Assembly: GCA_002408385.1 (NCBI GenBank)
Contig: DHSB01000024.1
Location: 100,201-117,065, forward strand
Direction of reading: 5' to 3'
DNA: 16,865 bases
Source of the DNA: Myxococcales bacterium UBA5297
Lineage (GTDB): Bacteria; Myxococcota; Myxococcia; Myxococcales; UBA5297
Shown piece by piece: positions 8,304 to 14,400 of this stretch. The position numbers and the translations under genes were made by a program. The stretch's first letter is position 1; each line of letters starts with the position of its first letter. Under the pieces are notes generated by a model that had not been told where the DNA came from, searched no databases, and worked only from the letters and a program-made list of their open reading frames with translations.

Positions 8304-8330
8304 GACCGACCGCGGAGCTCCAGCATCGCC
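8304..8330 (+). repeat. Decayed copy E of the dispersed palindromic repeat (downstream of hypF)
   Basis: The segment ACCGACCGCGGAGCTCCAGC followed by ATCGCC matches the other copies' GACCGGCGGAGCTCCAGC...ATCGCC, with the second palindrome arm (TCCGCCC) deleted. It is short, so the match could be accidental, but both flanks agree with the other copies in the same order. Confidence 0.35.
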
Positions 8331-8581
8331 AAAGGGGCGGCGAGCCCTTCCTCCGTTCAAAGCTCGGGCGCTTGATCTCCAAGTCGCTTGCGTGTGACCG
8401 CGCGGGCCCCCAGCGGGCACGAGGGGGCAGGCAGTAACGTTCAGTTCGAGGAGGCCGGCGCTCGTCCGTGAGGGCGCGGCCGCCTGCCGAGATGTGCCGG
8501 GAAGAGAATTCGCGCCTTGGATCCCGCCCCCAAGTTGGAGATGCGCGCTCGGACCAGTCCGAGCAGCTTCCGGCGAATCTC

Positions 8582-8589
8582 AAAGGAGG
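8582..8589 (+). promoter_or_regulatory. Strong ribosome binding site that fixes the SRPBCC start
   Basis: AAAGGAGG ends five bases before the ATG at 8595. It favours that start over the in-frame ATG at 8517, whose extra 26 residues are not family-like. Confidence 0.85.
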
Positions 8590-8594
8590 CACTC

Positions 8595-9086
8595 ATGTTC
8601 CCGACGACCGGACAGGAGGCTGGCACCACCAGGGTCACCACCCCCACGGACCGCGAGATCCGAATCGAGCGCGTCTTCGACGCCCCACGCGACCGCGTCT
8701 GGCGGGCGTATTCCGATCCCACGCTGCTCACGCAGTGGTGGGGACGCGGCAACCGGGTCGACATCGAGCGGTTCGAGCTGAAGCGCGGCGGCCACTGGCG
8801 CTTCGTCGAGCACAGCCTCGAAGGCGTCGACGGGTTCGAGGGCCGCTTTGCCGAGGTGGTGCCGCAGGAGCGCATCACCCAAACCTTTGAGTGGGACGGC
8901 ATGCCCGGCTACCCGTCGTTCGCAACGGCGACGTTCGAGCAGCTCGGGCCGAACCAGACGAAGGTCGTGACCACCTCGCGCTTCTACACCACCGAGATGC
9001 GCGACGGCATGCTCGGCTCGGGCATGGAGCAGGGGCTCAACCAGAGCTACGCCGCGCTCGACAAGCTGCTCACCACCCTCCACTGA
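8595..9086 (+). CDS. SRPBCC / AHSA1-domain protein
   Basis: This is a 163-residue soluble protein of the START/SRPBCC superfamily, AHSA1 (CalC/YndB-like) branch, which forms a small hydrophobic-ligand cavity. The N-terminal signature ERVFDAPRDRVWRAYSDP with TLLTQWWG (25-50), the central KRGGHWRFV (63-71), and the C-terminal helix GMEQGLNQSYAALDKLL (143-159) are all typical of the family. Its substrate cannot be read from the sequence; family members are often annotated as polyketide-cyclase-like or stress-related, but no specific role is claimed. It appears monocistronic: 400 bases separate it from hypF and it is convergent with the chemoreceptor-like gene. Confidence 0.9.
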   Translation: MFPTTGQEAGTTRVTTPTDREIRIERVFDAPRDRVWRAYSDPTLLTQWWGRGNRVDIERFELKRGGHWRFVEHSLEGVDGFEGRFAEVVPQERITQTFEWDGMPGYPSFATATFEQLGPNQTKVVTTSRFYTTEMRDGMLGSGMEQGLNQSYAALDKLLTTLH

Positions 9087-9230
9087 CACCTTGCGCGCCC
9101 CCGGCCGCGGGGCGCCGCAGCGCGATGCGCACTGCCGGGCGCCCCGTGTTCCTGCGAAGCTCCTCGAAGCAGAACTCCAGCGTCGAGTCGGTCTAACGGG
9201 GGCCTCGCGGACGATTGCGGCCCGCCCTCT

Positions 9231-9262
9231 CCCCTCTTCTTGCGCAGGCGCGGGAAGAGGGG
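9231..9262. terminator. Candidate hairpin between convergent genes
   Basis: CCCCTCTTC (9231-9239) and GAAGAGGGG (9254-9262) form a perfect 9-bp stem around a 14-base loop. It lies between the 3' ends of the SRPBCC gene and the minus-strand chemoreceptor gene, where a bidirectional terminator would be expected. No long T tract follows on either strand, so termination is inferred from position. Confidence 0.4.
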
Positions 9263-9377
9263 GCTTCACAGGGTCGCGCGCGCTGCCGCTGCGGCAATTC
9301 GCTGTTCGCTCATCGGACACAGCCGCGCAAGGCCCCGGTGCGAAGCTCGGGATGACCGGCTCGACTCTCCTCGGGTC

Positions 9378-9599
9378 TCATCCGGCCCGGGTCTCGCTCG
9401 ACTCCCCGTCGCTCAGCACACTCGCGCTCAGCCGCTCGGCGAGCTTCTGGAGCTCCGCGGCGGTCGCCGTGAGCCGTCCGTTCGCCTCGGCGTTCGCCTC
9501 GACCAGGCGCGCGAGGCCTCGCGCCGATTCCGAGAGCTGCTCAACCGCGAGCGCTTGCTCGCCGCTGCCCGAGCTGGCGCCTTCCATCAGCGCATCGAC
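9378..9599 (-). pseudogene. Displaced C-terminal segment of the chemoreceptor-like gene (frameshifted)
   Basis: After one extra base near 9600-9606, the minus strand continues in another frame as VDALMEGASSGSGEQALAVE and on through a helical, Leu/Ala/Glu-rich stretch to a TGA at 9378-9380. These 73 residues (only 69 from the internal ATG at 9585-9587) have the heptad-like character of the returning arm of a chemoreceptor signalling hairpin. Restoring the frame makes the C-terminal arm about 148 residues, close to the ~163 residues of the N-terminal arm. It is the lost end of the upstream gene rather than an independent small gene. Confidence 0.7.
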
Positions 9600-10923
9600 G
9601 CGCCCGAGCCTGCTCGAGCAACGCGGTCAGGGCCCCGCGAACGTGCGCGAAGTCCTGCTGGAACTGCCCGGTGCGCTCGCGCACCTGGAGCACCTTGGCG
9701 ACCGTCGCCTTCAGGTCCTCGACCACCGTCCGGACCACCTTGCGCACGACCTGTGTGCGCTCGCGCGAGGTGTTGGCCAGCTTGAGGATCTCCGAGGCGA
9801 CCACACGGAAGCCCAGCCCCTCCTCGCCCGCGCGCACCGCCTCGAGCGAGGCGTTGAGGGCCAGCAGATTGCTGCTCGCGGCGATCTCCTCCATCGTCTC
9901 CACGAACTCGCGGATGCTCGCGACCGACACCTCGAGCCGCTCGATGCTCAGGCTCGACTCGCCGACCGCCGTCAGGACCTCTTCGACCCGAAGGTCGCTC
10001 TTGTCGACGAGCCGCTGAATCTGGGCGGCCTCCGCCCGCGCCTCGCCCACCGCGACCGCCGAGCCGGTGGCCATCTCCGAGACCTCCCGGGCCGCGCCCG
10101 CCAACTGCTCGATGCCACTGGCCATCCCCCTCGTCTCGGCGTTGCTGCGCGCGGCCTCGGCCGACAGCCCGCCGGTCACCGTCGACAGCTCGCCGACCGC
10201 TCGCGCGAGCAGTCGTGACGCGTCCCCGGTCTCTTGCCGCGAGGCGTCGAGCTCTCGCAGGGAGCGTTCGGTGCGCCGAAGCCGACGGAAGCTCTTGAGC
10301 TCGGAGAGCGCGAGCATCTCGCTGACCACGATGCTGTACGCAGACGTCATCACCAACCCCGCCGTCAGGATGAGCCTCTCGATTCCGGTAAACGCCGAGT
10401 CGAACAGCAGCTCCATGGCCACGTGTGCAACCGAGGCGAGCAGCAAGTAGAGCGCTCTCTGCAGCCGCGACAACGGCAGCAACGACTGGCCAACCACGAC
10501 GGTTATCAAATAGGCGAGCGCATGAAGCGCGTTGACCCGATAACCGAGCGCATAGAAGCCCCAGTCCGCAAGGCAGGTGAAGAGGGCGATGGACGAGAAG
10601 CCAAGCCACGGCGCAAGCACCTCGTTGCGGCGAATCAGCGCCCGTCCGGCAAATGCCGCGACAGGCGCGAGAAACAAGGGCGCACGGACGAGCGCGATAT
10701 CGAGTGCCTCGCCGCGCGGAGCGCTGAAGAGCCCCTTCAAGGCAAGCAGAGTGTCAAAGCCCAGCGCGATGGTGAGCACGCCCGCGACCTGCACCGCGGT
10801 CAGAAGGCTCAGCCTCGAGCGCCAAACGCGATCGAGCAGGTAGCGCGCGTAGGCAGCACGCTCCTCGTTCTCCGCGGGCACCTCTTGGCGTCGCTCTTTC
10901 GCCTTGGCTTCGATGGCTGACAT
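9541..10923 (-). CDS. Six-helix membrane methyl-accepting chemotaxis-type protein, C-terminus frameshifted
   Basis: This is a 460-residue chemoreceptor-like protein. Residues 1-35 are charged and cytoplasmic. About six hydrophobic segments follow (roughly 38-62, 78-97, 104-126, 131-150, 155-174, 181-203) with no large periplasmic domain, so any sensing would be in or at the membrane. From ~205 a long coiled coil leads to the hairpin EEIAASSNLLALNASLEAVR followed by AGEEGLGFRVVASEI (345-380), the core signature of MCP signalling domains that contact CheA/CheW, though with substitutions. After residue ~440 the frame runs into an Arg-rich tail (ARRCADGRRQLGQRR) that is not MCP-like; the true C-terminus continues one frame over. 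The ATG at 10921-10923 is chosen because the 127 in-frame codons upstream are not protein-like; its ribosome binding site is weak. No che genes are nearby. Confidence 0.85.
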   Translation of the reverse strand: MSAIEAKAKERRQEVPAENEERAAYARYLLDRVWRSRLSLLTAVQVAGVLTIALGFDTLLALKGLFSAPRGEALDIALVRAPLFLAPVAAFAGRALIRRNEVLAPWLGFSSIALFTCLADWGFYALGYRVNALHALAYLITVVVGQSLLPLSRLQRALYLLLASVAHVAMELLFDSAFTGIERLILTAGLVMTSAYSIVVSEMLALSELKSFRRLRRTERSLRELDASRQETGDASRLLARAVGELSTVTGGLSAEAARSNAETRGMASGIEQLAGAAREVSEMATGSAVAVGEARAEAAQIQRLVDKSDLRVEEVLTAVGESSLSIERLEVSVASIREFVETMEEIAASSNLLALNASLEAVRAGEEGLGFRVVASEILKLANTSRERTQVVRKVVRTVVEDLKATVAKVLQVRERTGQFQQDFAHVRGALTALLEQARARRCADGRRQLGQRRASARG

Positions 10924-11022
10924 CTCGGACCCGTACAGACCGCAGAAGGCTGCCCTTGCCTGCAGCCGTGTTCCCGAACAGGTAAACGAGCTTGAGACTA
11001 GCGGTCTGCCTTGCTGGCGGGC

Positions 11023-11040
11023 AATCGGCTTTTGCCGATT
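11023..11040. promoter_or_regulatory. Perfect 7-bp stem hairpin
   Basis: AATCGGC-TTTT-GCCGATT is a perfect inverted repeat about 100 bases upstream of the chemoreceptor start. There is no T tract after it on either strand, so it is not an obvious intrinsic terminator. It could be an operator or a leader RNA element; its role is unknown. Confidence 0.35.
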
Positions 11041-11377
11041 TCGTAAACGGGTCGGACCTTGGCTCGGCCCGTGCACAAACCCGCCCTCCTTCGCGAACGC
11101 CCCTCCCGGCGCACCCGCGAAGGCTTGAAGCCAAGGATGCAGGTTCTCTCGCTTTTCCAGAACATTTGAGAACCGGCCACCCGGCACAGGTGGAAAGACG
11201 GCAACGCATCGGTCTCGGGCTCTGCGTCGGGCAGTACGCAGCGCGAAGCGAGGGCGGGAGGCGTGTGCCGTGGGGAAGGAGTAGTCGATGACGCAGCGTG
11301 GCATCCGCCCGAAGACTCGCGAACGCGCGACGCGCCAGGCTCGCGCACCTCAACCTGATCGAGGGCCGCGCCCAGTC

Positions 11378-11413
11378 GACTGAGACCAGAGACCGGGCGC
11401 CGTCTCCCTAGTC
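11378..11413 (+). promoter_or_regulatory. Imperfect hairpin in the likely megasynthase leader
   Basis: GACT-GAGAC (11378-11386) can pair with GTCTC (11402-11406) and, after a three-base bulge, AGTC (11410-11413), giving a nine-pair stem about 65 bases before the ribosome binding site. Possible 5' leader structure; low confidence. Confidence 0.2.
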
Positions 11414-11491
11414 AGACCGCAGCCCGCCTTCCGAAGAAACGAAAGGCAACCGCCTGGCCCCGAACACGGCCGGGACGCGAGGAGTGTACGC

Positions 11492-14400
11492 ATGCAACGC
11501 GAAGAGTTGGGGCTCGAGACCGCCGGCAAGGCCATCGCAGTGGTGGGCCTCGCCGCGATCCTTCCGGATGCGCACGACGCCGCGACGTTCTGGGAAAACG
11601 TCAAGGCCGGCCGCGACAGCATCGGCGAGGTGCCGCCGGAGCGCTGGGACCCGCGCGATTACTACGATCCGGACCCGTCGACGCCCGACAAGACCTACTC
11701 GAAGATTGGCGCCTTCGTCCGCGGCTTTCGCTTCGAGAGCACGCGCTTTCGCATCCCTCCCGCGGTCGCCGCGGCGATGGATGTGACGCAGCAGTGGACC
11801 CTCTGCTGCGCGCGCGACGCGCTCGCCGATGCCGGCCACCCCGGCGCCGGGAAGATCGACCCCGAGCGCACCGCGGTCGTCCTCGGCAACGCGCTCGGCG
11901 GCGAGCTGCACGAATTGACGACCTTCCGCGTGCTGCTGCCCAAGGTCTGGCGCGAGCTCGAGTCGCTTCCCGAGCTCGGGGCGCTTGCCGAATCCGCGCG
12001 CCGCTCCCTGCTGGAGTGCCTCACGGCCCGGGTCCGCGCGAAGCTGCCCCCCATCACCGAGGACGCGATGCCCGGCGAGCTGGGCAACGTCATCGCCGGG
12101 CGCGTCGCCAACGCGCTCGACCTGCGCGGCCCCAACTTCACCACCGACGCGGCCTGCGCCTCGTCGCTCGCGGCCCTCGACGCGGCCGTCGGCCTGCTGC
12201 TGCAGGGAAGGGTCGACACCGTGGTCACCGGCGGCGTCGACCGCACGATGGCCCCGACGACCTTCGTGAAGTTCTCCAAGATTGGCGCGCTGTCGGCCGA
12301 CGGCAGCCGGCCCTTCGACGCCAACGCCAACGGCTTCGTCATGGGCGAGGGCGCGGTCGCGCTCGTGCTGCGACGGCTCGCCGACGCCGAACGCGACGGC
12401 CAGCGGGTCTACGCGGTGATCCGCGGCGTGGGCGCCTCGAGCGACGGCAAGGGCAAGGGGATCACCGCCCCCAATCCGCGCGGCCAGCTCCTGGCTATTC
12501 AGCGTGCCTGGCAAGAGGCCGGGCTCGCGCCTCGCACCGTCGGGCTCATCGAAGCCCACGGCACCTCGACGAAGGTCGGCGACGCGACCGAGGCCGAGTG
12601 CCTGGTCAAGGCTCTCGGCGAGACTGGCCTGCCGCCTCGCAGCGTGGCGCTCGGCTCGGTCAAGTCGCAGATAGGCCACCTCAAGAGCGCCGCCGGCGCC
12701 GCGGGCCTGCTCAAGACCGTGCTCGCGCTGCACCACAAGGTGCTGCCGCCGACGATCAACGTTCGGCAGCTCAACCCGGCCATCGATCCGGAACGCTCTC
12801 CTCTCTTCGTCAATCTGGCAGCTCAGCCCTGGGAGCGCCCGATCTCTTCTCCCCGCCGCGCCGCCGTCTCTTCCTTCGGCTTCGGCGGCACCAACTACCA
12901 CGTCGTCCTCGAGGAGCACCTCCCCGAGCTCCTCACCCGCGGCCGGGTCGCCGCGCGCGAAGCCACCCGCTTCTCCGTCGCTCCGCCGTCCGAGCTCTCT
13001 GCAGGCTCGAACCCGCGGCCTTCGCGCGCCGCGCTCTACCTCGGGGCGAGCTCACCCGCTGAGCTGAAGGCGAAGCTCGCGCGTGCCCTCGCCGGCGCCA
13101 AGAGCGGCGTCGTGCCGGCGCCCGAAGCGCCACGACCGGCCGATCTAGCCGCGCCCGAGCGCCTTGTCATCGACTTCGAGGACTCGAGCTCGCTGATTGC
13201 GAAAGCCGAGAAGGCGCTCGAGGCCCTCGCCGCCGAAGACCCGAAGGTCTGGCGCGTGCTCCAGGCCCGCGGAGTCTTCCGTGGCTCCGGCCCGGCGCCC
13301 AAGGTCGCCTTCCTCTTCCCAGGCCAGGGCTCGCAGTACCTCGGGATGTTGCGCGGGCTGCGCGACGCGCATCCGGTCGTGCGCCGCACCTTCGAGGAGG
13401 CGGACGCGGCGATGGAGGGCAAGATCCCGCGCCGCCTCAGCGATTACGTCTTCGCCGAAGGTGAAGAGGCGGACGCTGCGCTGCGCGACACGCAGGTCTG
13501 CCAACCCGCGATGCTCACCGCAGACATCGCGCTGATGCGGCTGCTGAGCGAGAGCGGCATCGAGCCCGACCTGGTGATGGGCCACAGCCTCGGAGAGTAC
13601 GCCGCGCTCGTCGCCTGCGGCGCGATGCCTTTCGCCGACGCGCTGCTCGCGGTCTCCGCTCGCGCCAAGGAGATGGCGAGCGTCAGCATCGCGGACAACG
13701 GGAAGATGGCCTCCATCTTCGCGCCCGAGGAACAGGTGCGGCAGGTGCTCGGCGAGGTCGGAGGCTACGTCGTCGCCGCCAACATCAACTCGCGTAAGCA
13801 GACCGTCATCGGCGGGGCGACCCGCGCGGTCGAAGAGGCGGTCGCCCGATTCGAGAAGCTCGGCGTGCGCGCGGTCTTCCTGCCCGTCAGCCATGCCTTC
13901 CATACCGAGATCGTCGCGCCGGCAAGCCAGCCTCTGCGGCGCGTCCTCGAGCGGCTGCGCCTGCAGGCGCCGAGCATTCCCATCATCAGCAACGTCACCG
14001 GCGAGCTCTATCCCTCGACCGGCGGCGAGCTGCGCGCGCAGATGCTCGACCTGTTGGCGCGGCAGATCGCCTCGCCCGTCCAGTTCGTAAAGGGCCTCGA
14101 GACCGCCTGGAGCCTCGGCGCGCGCGTCTTCGTCGAGGTCGGTCCCAAGCGCGTCCTCGCGTCTTTCGTCGACGACGTGCTCGGTGACCGCGGCGCCGTC
14201 GCCGTCTCCACCAACCAGCCGAAGAAGGGCGAATTCGAATCGTTCGCCGAGGCGCTCTGTGGCCTGTGGGCCTCCGGTCTCGGCAGGAAGGGCTCCATGC
14301 AGACTCCCACGATGCCCGAGGCCGGCGCGAAGCTCGATTCGCAGGCTGCCGCGTTCACGACGCGGTCCTCCGAGACGCCGAGCGAGGCCGGACACCTCGC

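Larger units (their letters stand above)
8195..8594. other. hypF-SRPBCC intergenic region
   Basis: These 400 bases hold no supportable gene; the open frames that cross them are Arg/Pro-rich shadows. A decayed copy of the dispersed repeat is at about 8304-8330. A small hairpin (GCCCCC 8406-8411 with GGGGGC 8423-8428) is visible but has no T tract. A strong ribosome binding site ends the region at 8582-8589. I could not identify a convincing promoter. Confidence 0.55.
10924..11491. other. Divergent intergenic region between chemoreceptor and megasynthase genes
   Basis: These 568 bases hold no supportable gene; short open frames exist on both strands but lack ribosome binding sites and family features. 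It should contain promoters for both divergent genes, though I could not identify clear hexamers. It holds a perfect hairpin (11023-11040), an imperfect hairpin just before the megasynthase (11378-11413), the repeated heptamer GTAAACG (10982-10988 and 11043-11049), and the octamer CAGACCGC near both genes (10936-10943 and 11413-11420) with one inverted copy at 11001-11008. Confidence 0.55.

Noticed and set aside
9087..9377. Possible small genes between the SRPBCC gene and the chemoreceptor
   Set aside because: Short open frames there have no ribosome binding site and are Arg/Ala/Ser-rich; only a terminator-like hairpin is supported.
10924..11100. Cyclic-di-GMP-type riboswitch before the chemoreceptor gene
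   Set aside because: These are common before such genes in related bacteria, so I looked for the GEMM conserved blocks on the minus strand; the GCAAAGC-type and tetraloop-receptor elements are not present together.
10924..11304. 127-codon N-terminal extension of the chemoreceptor-like gene
   Set aside because: It is in frame but Arg/Pro-rich with no hydrophobic or helical pattern; the protein-like sequence starts at the ATG at 10921-10923.
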